64,000 nucleotides of DNA, taken from assembly GCA_040437565.1 (NCBI GenBank), contig JBDOQK010000023.1:248001-312000 (forward strand), read 5' to 3'. Made by a program: the position numbers and the translations under genes. Origin of the DNA: Albugo candida. Taxonomy: Eukaryota > Oomycota > Peronosporomycetes > Albuginales. The notes under the pieces were generated by a model that saw only the letters and a program-made list of their open reading frames with translations, did no database searches and was not told the DNA's origin. This document shows, piece after piece, positions 32,758 to 44,140 of the stretch; the first letter of the stretch is position 1, and every line of letters begins with the position of its first letter.

Positions 32758-34384
32758 ATGCGTTCTCGTCCAGTCTCCAGTCCTACACGTCAGATTTTGG
32801 CGCTTCCTCGACCGGATGTCGTCGTCACACAAATCGATGCACATATGCCTGCGGGACCCATACAAGCCACGTATGAAGACAGTACGATTCTGTCACCCTC
32901 ACTTGGCATTCGGAAGGTTCCCGATGAAAACTTTCCAACCAAACATCTCACAAAGTCACAATCTGTGCCAGTTTTGTCAGAGACAAACACAGGATTGAGA
33001 TCGTCGATACTTACGGCTGATCTTAAAGATACCTTCTCGACACATCGATCCCGAGTTCATTATGGTTCCAGGGTCGCTCTCGAACTGAGCAATGGGCATC
33101 TGCTCACAATACAAAGTCCTAATGGCCGCGTTTGTATTTCAGACCCAAAAGTTAATGAACGAGACGAAGTATCTAAAATGACAATCTCACCAAAGAAACA
33201 GATAACAGTGTTCACTTTGGTTCATCTGACGGACACGCAGACTACCGCAGAGCTTCATTTCGGCGATCCGGTGTGGCTCAAGATTTCTAGTGGTAAGGGA
33301 GAGGAAGGTTGGGAGCATGGTGGTGTGCTGGGTGTGAATGTCCGACAAATGCCAAAGCTCAAGCTGGCTGCCTCACGACATTCCACATCAGCCATGGTCG
33401 TCGGGACTCCTTCTCCTCTAGCTGCTTACGTTCCCAAAGTAAGATCAATTGTCGTCCTCCATGAACAAGTTCTTACGAGACTGTGCACAGCACCGAGACT
33501 TTATCGAATTGGAAGAAGAAATCGCTCAATGTCAAAAACGGAACAATTCGTCTGCTCTACTGGGTAAATGGATCATCCGATCGGCCCGTAGAGATTGCAT
33601 CAAAGCGGATATGCATTTGGATTTTGTATGCAATTTTGACGAAATTTTCTTTGAGCAAAATTGGTTCTATCTTGGAGCCAGCTTTCGAACTGAAGACGCA
33701 ATTTTGAGACCTATTGCTGAGCAAGACAACATGTTGTATGACAGGGAAGATGTTTCATCGGACATGAGCCAAATTTGGCGGATTCGACTTTTTGATCAGC
33801 AAGATGTGAACGAGAATCGATTCACCTTGAAGCAGCAGCAACGGGAGCGGTTATTGCTCAAGGCAAGAAGACAGTTGTTGCGCTCTAGAGAAGGACGAAG
33901 TAGACACGGTCGCTCTGAGCTCATCCAAAAGCCGTCATCTCGTCAGCTGGCTGAATTGGCCATATCGACCTCCAGCGATACATTTGCTCAAAAATGGAAA
34001 AAGCATTTTGCGCCTGTCATTTTGAGCTTGGATCCTGCTTCACAAAGAACGCGACTGGAAGCATTAGTGAGATGTGACGATACTTTTGATCCCGTCTGCA
34101 CTTTGGAGGGTGATACATCCGACTCGGATAGTTTGAATACTGGCAGACGGCTGGATGCATCGAATCCTCAAATGTGCGGTCTTTGCAGATCTTCCTCGAT
34201 GGGGTATGCATTGTGCTATCAGACTCAAGAGACTTGTATGGAAATCACTTCGACTTCAGAATGTAGAATCACATCGCTCATGCAGCATGAAGACAAAAAA
34301 ATGGCTGGAATCATTCGATCCAAAATGGAAAAATGTCTGACTGTAGAATCAAAGCAAAAACGACTTACTATGCATCCAGACTGA
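32758..34384 (+). CDS. Conserved-looking protein of unknown function
   Basis: Two exons, 32758-33438 and 33491-34384, with a 52-nt intron in phase 0 that joins LAAYVPK to HRDFIELEEEIAQCQ, give about 524 residues. The start is the ATG at 32758 (MRSRPVSSP). The first third is Ser/Pro-rich. The middle holds short beta-like units (HYGSRVALELSNGHLLTIQS, AELHFGDPVWLKISS, NWFYLGASF) that suggest a beta-trefoil or MIR-like fold, which is inference. The C-terminal half has a basic coiled-coil stretch rich in Gln, Arg and Leu (about 33820-33900) and a late CGLC motif. There is no signal peptide. Confidence 0.7.
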
Positions 34385-34444
34385 AGCTCAAGGTGTCGTC
34401 TATCTGTGCCGGAGAAAATATACATTATAGAATAAATGGAGCAA

Positions 34445-35217
34445 TTAGCATTTTCTGAAATCCGAAAAAATTCGCATCAGTCCATTTTCCGGTTGCATTC
34501 TGCGTGCCATCTCAATCGATGGAAGAGTTCCTCGGGTCCAGTCGAAATGCTGGGTATCTACTTGCGAGATTGTAGGCTGTGACTCAATGCCACCTCCAGT
34601 GAGTGAATGCTGTGCTGTGAATGAAGGCGGTGCTAACGGTACATTCACATCATCAAAAAGCGATTCTGTGCAATCATCTCGCTCCATCTCCAATCTTTCC
34701 TTTGAATCCTTCTCTTCATTCCCATTTTGGCGTTTGCATGTGCTCAAATGCATTTCCATAGCGTTTTGAAGCGCTTTGGTAGCGATTGTATACTCATTCT
34801 GTGCGTGTAGTGACTGGTTTCGTGCGAGTTTATCCATTTGTCTCGCTTCCAGACATCGCGGAGCTTCTTTGCTTACGATTTCAAATGGTAAGGAAGCTCG
34901 GTGCTTTAGTCTCCGGAGGCTTACTGTCGCTGCGTGATAGAAATTGGGAATATGCTTACAATTAGCTCGTGTTCGTATCGATGAAATCTCATTATCAACT
35001 TTCCGCTTTGTGATCCATTTTGGGACTCGGATTAAAGTGTGGTCGATACTTTTCTGTCGGGTGATTCGCACCGTTAGTGAGTCGGTATCCGCTTCTGCTG
35101 TCAGCCTTTTACTCGCAATCGTTTGAACGCAATTGGCTGTTGGGATAAAACAGCAGTCAATACGCTTTTTTATAAGCGATACAATTACTCACATGTTTCC
35201 CTTTGTGGGAATTCCAT
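34445..35217 (-). CDS. Unrecognised basic protein, two exons
   Basis: A 25-nt first exon (35217-35193, MEFPQRET) is joined through a 56-nt GTGAGT..ACAG intron to 35136-34445, phase 1, giving about 238 residues. The join recovers a proper ATG for a frame that otherwise begins only at a GTG. The N-terminal half is basic, the middle helical and Lys/Glu-rich, the C-terminal third Pro/Ser/Thr-rich. It is convergent with the preceding plus-strand gene, 60 bp away. No domain recognised. Confidence 0.6.
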
Positions 35218-35359
35218 TTTCAGGCAATAAATACTTTTAAGTGCGTAAGGAGTTCGAAAGGTATTGAGATGCGCAAGGAGTAAAACGTGGCACTATTTAG
35301 CAGCTTTGTGCAGTGTTTATAAAGCAGTAGTAAACATAATCGTAATACGTGAAAACCTT

Positions 35360-36650
35360 TCATGCTCTCTCGGGAAATCTTGCACAATGCGATTTATTAG
35401 CACTACATGAAGCTTGAGATTGTGCAATTATGGTCGTGTTGTCATCCTGTGTGGCCTCAATGTCATCGAGTGTCAGCGATGCCTTGAAATCATGGCAATC
35501 CAGCAAAAGTGACAAAAGCTTTTGGACGGAAGCGGGGACATGTTTTTTCCCGAGCGAAAATTCATAGCCACTAATTCGTTTTTGAGCTCTTTCGATACAT
35601 TGTCCGAGTTTTGGGCATTGCGAAATGGATGGCACATAATCGCTGCTACATTTCATTGCAAAGGTGTCAATTGGGCAGCTAAAGCAAATTACGCTCACAA
35701 AAGGGCCCGATGTCTACATAATCGATCTGAGCATCAAATGGTTGTCACGCAAATGGAGAAGAGCTTCTTACAGCGCTCGAATGCATCGCAATGCGAAACG
35801 ATTCCGTGCTGGATGTATGAGGGTATCTCCTTGGGATAAAAATTATGAATTCGGAAGATGATGATAGCTGACAGAGCTCATCTAATGCATCAGCTCCTAC
35901 TTGGATCAGCTCTGATACGTAAAAACTGCCCGAAATGGAGCTTTTGACCGCTTCATCGGGCTTTGGAAATTCATACATAGATCGTTTTCTTCTCGCGTGA
36001 TACAGAATAGCTCGACTGATTCGTGACTTTGATATATCTTCCTCAGTTATTGGCCTCCCATACGCTTCAAAGTGGTCAATTGTTCCTTTCAGCTTTTCAG
36101 TGAGCATTTCGAACGAGAAGTGTATGATCTCGTGGACCATCGATACGTTCAACATTGCGCCTCCGGACGATTGTAATTGCCGTGTCGTATTTGTATTCTC
36201 CAAAGCGTTTCCCAATGTATACGAGTGAGCCATCAACAGCAGCTTTTGTTCTTCCACTTTTAAAAGCTCTGGTAAGATTGCACCAAATTGATCAAGAATT
36301 TCGCTTAAAAGGATCCAACATTTGAACTCCATCCAGTCAAGGAAAGTCTCTGATGCGTTACTTGTCGGAACAGCTAGCAATACCATAACATGATTCGGCT
36401 GGTTGGAAATGTAGACCACCTTCCAGCATGGCCAACAATCCATTCTACCGGATGATTCCTGCTTTCCAAGAGCGTACACACTTGCGACCAAAAGCGCTAG
36501 CGAGGAGAATGAAAATGGCGGCAATGATGGGTCTTGTTGCCACCGACGATTACACCAGTGGCTCAATATCCTTCCTGAAGTCGTCGATAATGCACATAAC
36601 ACCGTCAATTTTTCCAAGACGCTTCCATCTACCGTACCTGCCGAAGTCAT
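35360..36650 (-). CDS. Unrecognised protein of about 410 residues
   Basis: Exons 36650-35772 and 35713-35360 are joined by a 58-nt intron in phase 0 (HSSA to TSGPFVSVICFSCP). The start MTSAGTVDGSV at 36650 lies 70 bp downstream of the GBP-like gene stop on the same strand. Features seen: a Cys/Trp-rich patch (MDCWPCWKVVYIS), a helical middle (EILDQFGAILPELLKVEEQK) and a C-terminal part with scattered cysteines. There is no signal peptide or clear membrane span. I do not recognise the family. Confidence 0.6.
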
Positions 36651-36720
36651 CGTTTTGCGTCGTCTTTTAAAGTACAAAAAGACTTTACGCTCATCACGCG
36701 TCCTTCCCAGCATCCTATTC

Positions 36721-39700
36721 TTAGGATGGTCGACAAAGGTCAAATCCTGAAGGTGACGTGGTCTCACTATCCTTGGAGCCTTCCGCAGCTTCAGCAGTAC
36801 CCGAAGACGTGGTTGATACATCCGTCCAATTATATTGCCGGACTTCGGGCGCAGTAGTAGCTCTTTCACGATCAGGTGGTCTGATCCCTGTTGAAAGTAA
36901 GCGCAGCTTTTCCTCAAGATGAAAAATTTCCCGATCGATATCGCTCACATCCTTTCGAAGATTCGCTTTTCGCTTCTGATACGCCTGGCGCAATACATTG
37001 GAGTCAGTTCTTCCTTGAGTCTTTAGTTGGCGACTAAAATCGGTGTGTTGTTGTTTGATAGCGTCGGCATCTTTCAGATGTTGAGTCTCCAAGTTGAACA
37101 TCGCCTGCATGTGCTTTGTCTTTTGCTGAACGAGTTCACGCTCCAGCTGCACGATTCGATTCAAAAGCCCTTGTTGTTGATCTAAGAGAACGCGTTCTTC
37201 ATGGAAAAACTCACGTTCCTTATCCAAAACTTGTTCCGAAACTCCTTGGACATGCAGATCAGCTCCTCGACGATCATCCTGGGCTTTTTTGAGTGCTTCA
37301 TCGAGTCGTGATCGCTCGCTTTTTAACTCTTGTTCCAAAATGTCCACACGTAACTCGTGCTTCTTGTTCATAGTTTGCATCTCCAATTGAAGATTCTCCA
37401 GATATCCTTTCTTTGTCTCCAGCTCACTTCGCAGTAGAGACCGAACATCGCTCCATTGCTGCGTTGCTTGGTCCAATTCTGCTTCATATAAGCGCTTCTG
37501 ATCTTCACCATTGAAAACTCCACCGGAACTATTTCCATCCGATGAGTCGATCAATGGCGGCATCGACACTTGTGCCAGATCGCACTCAATCTGTCCTAAT
37601 TCACTTTTCATCTCTCTCAGATACGCCTCATACTTTCTCAGCATCGTCTTTCCCATTGAGACAATCGATTTGTACAGAGATGTGGTCATCGCTTGTTCCA
37701 AGACTTCACCTCGCGATGGACCAACAGCCTCGGATTTGTATGTGTTGAGCATTTGATCAATGTTCGATTGGTAGCGTGATAATACCGCCATAATCCCATC
37801 ACAAAATAATTCACGTGGTCTAGTGGAAGCATTTACATAAGTCAGCAAACCTGCGGGTCGTAAAAAGCCTCACCTGTTGTCAATTTCTTTCGTCATTTCC
37901 TCCAAATCGTTCGGTAGGAGCGACTTGATCAGCGTCTCACAGAATAAAATGGAGTTTTGCTCATTACGCTGTAGAAGCTTTTGTAATAAAGCAGCACATT
38001 GCGTCTGCCATTCTTCACGATATGACTTGAGCATCGGTGGGTCCACACTGGCTGGCAATACATTGCATTCTACATCCAAGAATGTATTGATATCGGTGTC
38101 TTGAATCACTTTGAAGTAGTGTGTCATTATATCCCGCTTGGTTGTGAGAATTCCCGCTTTACTGATGTCAGGCATTTCCACGTCTTTGCCGACGTCATGA
38201 GGCTTATTTGGTTCTCCGCATAATTGTATTAGGAACTGATCATGAAAAAGCCGCTTGGCTTCTCCGAGTGCTTTATTGACCAGCGCATTCGCGTGTGCAT
38301 TGACAGCTTCCTGGATGACCGGTGGTTTGGATCGATTCAAAGCATTCACGTACGCTGACAGCATCGCACACCATCCTTTTCCACCTCGAATTGGCTTTCG
38401 CATTCCAAAATTATGCAGCATGCAGTCTTTCGATAAAAAATGCTGACAGAAATCGTCCAATTCTTTGCGAAATTGAGAGCGAAAAGAAGGTATATGATCC
38501 TCTTTCTCGCCCGTTGTAAGGCTTTCGTTTGTCGTCTCCGTCATTCGAGAAAATCCGGTCAGATAGTGTTTTGGAAAAATCAGCTTCAAATACATCCGCA
38601 CGGTGTTCCGCATTACAATCTCATCATTGAAGCCTTCTTCATCGGCCAAAATCTGTGCCAAAAACTATAACAGCAAAAATGAGATCCGCTTTTTGTACGC
38701 ATTCCAGCTGGAAGCACCTCTTGATAGCCGCATTTCTGTCCATCAGATCGCATCCGCCATTTACTCTTGAAATTGGGGCAGGCAAAGATGAACGACGGTG
38801 TATGTGTGCCCAAATCGTCCACTGTCAAATGTTTGATCAGTAAGGAAGACAACCATAATACATATTCACATACAAACATGCTGTGGTTCCTGCGTGTTGG
38901 ATCGAATTCTACAGCACTCGGGCATCTGCTGGAGCCAAGGAAGAAGCTGCTTTTTAAACGATTCGATACTGCAAACTCCATCCAGCTGATAGATGAATAC
39001 GGAAGATAAGAGCATAAGTAGAGTAAGAACTTTTATCTGGTCGTTTTCTGTCAGCATATTTGCATCGCCCTTCTCCTTCGGTGTACGTCTCGTCAGCCAG
39101 AAACGTATTGGAGTATGTACCTCCTTTGTCTCTTTCTCCTTCCATAGCCATATCGCGACGTTAGATGAGCTTACAGAGGAGCAATAGCTCTCGAAAATAG
39201 CCTGCATGAACTGATTATTCGTGGTCGTGCCTGTGANNNNNNNNNNNNNNNNNNNNNNNNNNNNNNNNNNNNNNNNNNNNNNNNNNNNNNNNNNNNNNNN
39301 NNNNNNNNNNNNNNNNNNNNNNNNNNNNNNNNNNNNAATACATATTCACATACAAACATGCTGTGGTTCCTGCGTGTTGGATCGAATTCTACAGCACTCG
39401 GGCATCTGCTGGAGCCAAGGAAGAAGCTGCTTTTTAAACGATTCGATACTGCAAACTCCATCCAGCTGATAGATGAATACGGAAGATAAGAGCATAAGTA
39501 GAGTAAGAACTTTTATCTGGTCGTTTTCTGTCAGCATATTTGCATCGCCCTTCTCCTTCGGTGTACGTCTCGTCAGCCAGAAACGTATTGGAGTATGTAC
39601 CTCCTTTGTCTCTTTCTCCTTCCATAGCCATATCGCGACGTTAGATGAGCTTACAGAGGAGCAATAGCTCTCGAAAATAGCCTGCATGAACTGATTATTC

Positions 39701-39909
39701 GTGGTCGTGCCTGTGAGCGCAATGATTTGCGTTAGCGGATACGTTTCCAATTGCGAGTTCAGCGATCGGATTGCATCGGTGTCGACTTCCCAAAGCACAT
39801 TGTCGCCAATTGCATAACTGTAGCGAAGAAGAGGGACACATTCCCATTCACGTACTCTTTTCTCATCAAAGTTTTGCATTTGTGGAGAAAAGCGGCGAAT
39901 CTGATTCAA
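36721..39909 (-). CDS. Guanylate-binding-protein (GBP) relative lacking GTPase motifs
   Basis: The C-terminal part is a clear GBP helical domain: SAYVNALNRSKPPVIQEAV (about 38350), then helices and a long coiled coil (37500-36900) ending at 36721. An intron of 54 nt is exact (37820-37873). Two more, near 38660-38690 and 38825-38875, join in phase. The N-terminal domain has GBP hydrophobic blocks (LTLLMLLSSVFIYQLDG), but the nucleotide motifs are gone: the P-loop position reads LTGTTTNNQF (39717-39688) instead of GxxxxGKS, no DTEG precedes that block, and FIFACPNF stands where TLRDF is expected. The exon at 38866-39207 appears twice because 38857-39236 and 39337-39716 are a duplicated gap flank. 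The first exon is not fixed. Probably a membrane or scaffold pseudo-GTPase; this is inference. Confidence 0.75.
38857..39716. repeat. Duplicated flank around a gap, 380 bp x 2
   Basis: 38857-39236 and 39337-39716 are the same on both sides of the N run 39237-39336. The repeat lies inside the GBP-like gene. Confidence 0.9.
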
Positions 39910-41522
39910 ATTATGAGACTTTCGCGGCTCGTCACTAAACTTGTCTCATACGAAGCGCATAGCAGTCAGCTGAGCTTATGTGCGTGCAAATTCGAGCAGA
40001 ATATTGACAGTGAGAATATGGAAAGGCAAAATGTCTGAGATAATGAGTCAGATCCCTTATTTTTTCATAGGAATTTGGTGGTAGTGCTACGTGTCCGAAA
40101 GTGTATATATTCTGCAAGTTGTATACTGCCGAATTTGCTATCGTGGAAATAAATTTGCTGCTTGCTCGATAAGGGAGTGGAAGAACCCTTTGACTGCTGT
40201 TCGTCTCCCATCCTTTACGAGACATTTCAATGTACTGGGCTTTGTTTTGCGACCACTCTTCCATTTGGTATGCAGCAAAGTTGTAATGGCCGTACAACGC
40301 AAACTACGTTGCAAGCGCAAAACCGATTTCTGACTCATTTCGATTCCCATATTTGAAGATTGTATACACTTTTCGTAGAAATATATCGCCAAACAACCAC
40401 GCATCCTGGCCTGTCATTTTCGAAATATGTCGAAACATGAAAATGCAGATAGGTCCAACTTTGCGGATATAGTCGTCCGGGGTGAAGGTGAATAATTGTC
40501 CGCCAATTTCGAATGAGAGATTAACTTTCTTGGAGCATCGCAACCAGTAGAAATCTGTGAATGGAAATTTGTACGCTCCAACTTGNNNNNNNNNNNNNNN
40601 NNNNNNNNNNNNNNNNNNNNNNNNNNNNNNNNNNNNNNNNNNNNNNNNNNNNNNNNNNNNNNNNNNNNNNNNNNNNNNNNNNNNNAATTGCGAGTTCAGC
40701 GATCGGATTGCATCGGTGTCGACTTCCCAAAGCACATTGTCGCCAATTGCATAACTGTAGCGAAGAAGAGGGACACATTCCCATTCACGTACTCTTTTCT
40801 CATCAAAGTTTTGCATTTGTGGAGAAAAGCGGCGAATCTGATTCAAATTATGAGACTTTCGCGGCTCGTCACTAAACTTGTCTCATACGAAGCGCATAGC
40901 AGTCAGCTGAGCTTATGTGCGTGCAAATTCGAGCAGAATATTGACAGTGAGAATATGGAAAGGCAAAATGTCTGAGATAATGAGTCAGATCCCTTATTTT
41001 TTCATAGGAATTTGGTGGTAGTGCTACGTGTCCGAAAGTGTATATATTCTGCAAGTTGTATACTGCCGAATTTGCTATCGTGGAAATAAATTTGCTGCTT
41101 GCTCGATAAGGGAGTGGAAGAACCCTTTGACTGCTGTTCGTCTCCCATCCTTTACGAGACATTTCAATGTACTGGGCTTTGTTTTGCGACCACTCTTCCA
41201 TTTGGTATGCAGCAAAGTTGTAATGGCCGTACAACGCAAACTACGTTGCAAGCGCAAAACCGATTTCTGACTCATTTCGATTCCCATATTTGAAGATTGT
41301 ATACACTTTTCGTAGAAATATATCGCCAAACAACCACGCATCCTGGCCTGTCATTTTCGAAATATGTCGAAACATGAAAATGCAGATAGGTCCAACTTTG
41401 CGGATATAGTCGTCCGGGGTGAAGGTGAATAATTGTCCGCCAATTTCGAATGAGAGATTAACTTTCTTGGAGCATCGCAACCAGTAGAAATCTGTGAATG
41501 GAAATTTGTACGCTCCAACTTG
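39749..41522. repeat. Duplicated flank around a gap, 837 bp x 2
   Basis: 39749-40585 and 40686-41522 are the same on both sides of the N run 40586-40685. It covers the 5' part of the GBP-like gene and the 3' end of the aspartic-protease-like gene. A frame through the gap at 40304-40846 wrongly fuses the two genes. Confidence 0.9.
40960..41234 (-). CDS. Coding-like segment between two genes, ownership unclear
   Basis: The minus strand just downstream of the protease stop reads YGHYNFAAYQMEEWSQNKAQ, then GWETNSSQRVLPLPY, STIANSAVYNLQNIYTFGHV and SYEKIRDLTHYL. It may be an upstream exon of the GBP-like gene. In another frame the same DNA gives a possible short C-terminal extension of the protease-like protein after a 52-nt intron (KPSTLKCLVKDGRRTAVKGF). 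I cannot decide. The same sequence is repeated at about 40023-40297 in the other gap flank. Confidence 0.3.
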
Positions 41523-42314
41523 TTCTGCAAGTTTCTCCACCTGATCATCGGGACCCGAGATGTAGTTCTCACTCGATGCAAAGTACGCGTACGCGTCACG
41601 TACGACCAATTTATCATTCACATAAATGCCTGTCAGCCGTACGCTCCACTGTTTCGACAGATACACTGGCACAAAGACGATTGGAGGCTTGTAACAAGTC
41701 GGGTCGATTTCGCCAATACGAAGTTCCCCGCCATTCGGACCCAAACAGAACGCAAAAACATTCTCATCCAATAAGTTACTTTGTTTGAGTGCGTGCATTG
41801 GCGTTTGCGCATCTCCCAACTCGAGCACATCAAACCCGAAACCAACGACTCCATCGTAAGGGATCACTCCATCCGCCAGGGGAACTTGATCCACTTGCCC
41901 GATTGTTTGTGATCGAATGTATACGTCGGGAGTCAAATGCAAAATGTCCTTAATCAAACGCCCACTGATCATAGTGTCCTCAAAGAGCGATACAAACGAG
42001 CGATTAAGCGGGTGGCTGGTTGCAGAGAGCTCGCTCTTATAAAAGTGAGAATAGTAGATCGAGGGCTGGGTAGGGATCCACGTATATAGAGAATCAGTGT
42101 CAAACAAAACTCTAATAACTTGTCTCGAAGATCCGATCGTGATGACACCTACGTACTGTGAAAATGTCGTAATGCGATTTATGCCCCACAGGAATGCAGC
42201 ATTTTTTTCAGGCTGGTACAAGGCTCTCTCTAGGGGAATCTGGAGAACGACGGCATCAAGAACGCATGCGTTCAAAGCGAAAATATTGATCAAATTTGCT
42301 GGCTGTAGCCACAT
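41241..42314 (-). CDS. Pepsin-like aspartic protease homologue with degenerate active sites
   Basis: The fold blocks of family A1 are all there: SQYVGVITIGS at the start of the domain, IPYDGVVGFGFD, GGELRIGEIDP, WSVRLTGIYVND, ISGPDDQVEKLAEQVGA and QDAWLFGDIFLRKVYTIF. The active sites are altered: the first reads FDTDSLYTWIP where FDTGSxxxWVP is normal. The second reads FASSENYISGP where ADTGTSxIAGP is normal, so the second catalytic Asp position is Ala. I start at 42314 because this gives a signal peptide (MWLQPANLINIFALNACVLD); the frame is open back to 42419. About 357 residues. Likely a secreted or vacuolar non-catalytic protein; binding or decoy function is inference. The end of the gene is repeated in the gap flank at 40304-40585. 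Confidence 0.8.
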   Translation of the reverse strand: MWLQPANLINIFALNACVLDAVVLQIPLERALYQPEKNAAFLWGINRITTFSQYVGVITIGSSRQVIRVLFDTDSLYTWIPTQPSIYYSHFYKSELSATSHPLNRSFVSLFEDTMISGRLIKDILHLTPDVYIRSQTIGQVDQVPLADGVIPYDGVVGFGFDVLELGDAQTPMHALKQSNLLDENVFAFCLGPNGGELRIGEIDPTCYKPPIVFVPVYLSKQWSVRLTGIYVNDKLVVRDAYAYFASSENYISGPDDQVEKLAEQVGAYKFPFTDFYWLRCSKKVNLSFEIGGQLFTFTPDDYIRKVGPICIFMFRHISKMTGQDAWLFGDIFLRKVYTIFKYGNRNESEIGFALAT

Positions 42315-42506
42315 GAGCGTAGAGAATTTCTTTAAGATGCTCGAATGAAAAGTTTGGATGGAGGAGCGTGGTGAATTTTGATCAATGGCAACGGCCACAG
42401 CTAGACGAGTTGTCGCCACGTGTCATAAGAGGGTGAGGGTCAAGCATACAATAGTACCCACAGTAGTACGCAACAATTGGACGCTGTATGATGGGAAGCT
42501 ATTACT

Positions 42507-43691
42507 TTATTCCTGTGACGTAATGGAAGCATCAAGAGGCTTACATTTCTTCCTGGTGTCAGGAAACATGGTCATACCAAGACCACTTCCGACAACCCCA
42601 ACTCTTCCATCGACTGTTTCAGGAGATGCAAAAATGCTCTCACCACGTATTGAGAGAGCTCCACTTGTTCCACGGACGCGCTTTTGCTTCGCTTTGTGTT
42701 GGAAAGCCTTCCATCCCTGCTGCTTGACATTTCTCTCATTATCAAGCCGTTTTTGACGATTCAAGTTTTTTAACGCTCGAATGCGTTTTCGTTTTCTCTC
42801 CTTTTCAGCTTCTGTATCGGTCGGGAGGATTTGTAAATGGTCAGGAATTTTTATCGGCTTGCAAACTGTCGAGTCTGACGACTGCGCCACTTTTGACTCT
42901 GCTTCATTTCCTACAAGAAAACCGGCCTGCGGTGCGGGCTCTAGCTTTTGCATATCTTGACCCGCTTCATGCTGATTGACTTTTTCGTCTTTGACCTCAC
43001 ATAAATAGCTCAGCGGCACCTCTTCCGTATTCCCGTATCCAGTGAATACTACTGAAACTCCAAGAGAAGTTTCTTCGGCAATCACGCATTCATAAAATTG
43101 ATGATCTACATAATATCTCGCAAGACATCGCATCCCAATTTGGACATCTTGCTTCGTTATCGGGTGCTCTACCGGACTGATATCACGAAGCTCAGTTAGG
43201 TTGATCTGATCCTTTGTGTGAAATCCGAAAAACTGAATTTGTATGGTGTCTTCTTGAACGTTTTCTACACGAACAGGGTACCATGTATCTTGGTGCTTTG
43301 CTTCACAGTCTGTTCCTATGAGAATGTTGATAGTAGGCGCTTGCTCGAGCCCCGGGTCGATGATGTCGGGGCGACTGTCTTTCACTGGATCTTCTTGCTG
43401 ATGGACTACACAGGTGTCCGATTTCTGTCGCTGTTTCGATTCAATCTGCAACATAAATGCTATCGCTGAGCCATCTTGTTATTGATCTGCTTTATGTGCG
43501 AGGAAAATTATACTATAACGTACCGATTCTTTCGTGAGTCGAATGACCTCAACAAGATCTTTTGCCAATGAAAGACATTCGCTGTTTTCAGGATCGGATT
43601 CTAAAATGGTGTAAATCTGCTCAAGCTGATCTGTGAACTTGACCAAGCGCTGCTGGAGTTTCCGTATCTCATTTGATTCTTCAGAGGGCAT
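42507..43691 (-). CDS. SMNDC1: Survival-motor-neuron-domain splicing factor (SPF30/SMNDC1)
   Basis: Two exons, 43691-43524 and 43445-42507, with a 78-nt intron in phase 0, give about 368 residues. Exon 1 encodes an N-terminal helical pair (QQRLVKFTDQLEQIYTIL). Exon 2 encodes a Tudor domain: IGTDCEAKHQDTWYPVRVEN starts a first variant unit, and GMRCLARYYVDHQFYECVIA followed by VVFTGYGNTEEVPLSYL is the canonical aromatic cage. After this comes a Lys/Arg-rich stretch (EAEKERKRKRIRALKNLNR) typical of the C-terminal half. The Tudor domain binds dimethyl-arginine on Sm proteins during spliceosome assembly, a mark made by PRMT5, which is encoded at 54.9-56.8 kb here. Confidence 0.85.
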
Positions 43692-43915
43692 GCGCGATAT
43701 TTTAATACAATTACGTATAGTAATTGTTATATTATATTATTGCATGGCGTGGAGTGCCTCAAAATGTTCATACCTGATGTGGTGCACATCAAAGTAGAAG
43801 CGCTGTCGTGCACCTGGCTGCAAATGCGGTATGCGATCGTTCTAGTTGATATTAAGTGCATTCGGAGAGGTTTCAAGAGGTGAAAAACGCCGGGATTGCT
43901 AAGATAGAGGATTTC

Positions 43916-44131
43916 TTACATTATTAAATCTATTAGACGAGACTTGTTGAGAGTATACTTTTGCAATTGCAAACATGCATCATGCATTCTATGCTTCTGC
44001 TTAAAAGGAAGCATTTTTATGCCTGATTGGCAAGTACTACTTTTTTTCCATACTGAATCCCATACAAAACGAGCTGATTGGACAAGTTGTAGTATTTTAT
44101 ACTGAATTTTGTATGCATCATCCATTGTCAT
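43916..44131 (-). CDS. Small coding candidate, 71 residues
   Basis: A frame starting at an ATG-containing stretch (MTMDDAYKIQYKILQLVQ) and ending in YTLNKSRLIDLIM. It is in the same frame as the preceding gene and separated from it only by a TAG at 44141-44143, so it could be a read-through or 3' exon, or chance. No motif recognised. Confidence 0.25.
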   Translation of the reverse strand: MTMDDAYKIQYKILQLVQSARFVWDSVWKKSSTCQSGIKMLPFKQKHRMHDACLQLQKYTLNKSRLIDLIM

Positions 44132-44140
44132 AAGTATGCT

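Noticed and set aside
40304-40846. A fusion protein of the GBP-like N-terminus and the protease C-terminus
   Set aside because: The frame passes through 100 N between two copies of a duplicated flank and has no basis in contiguous sequence.
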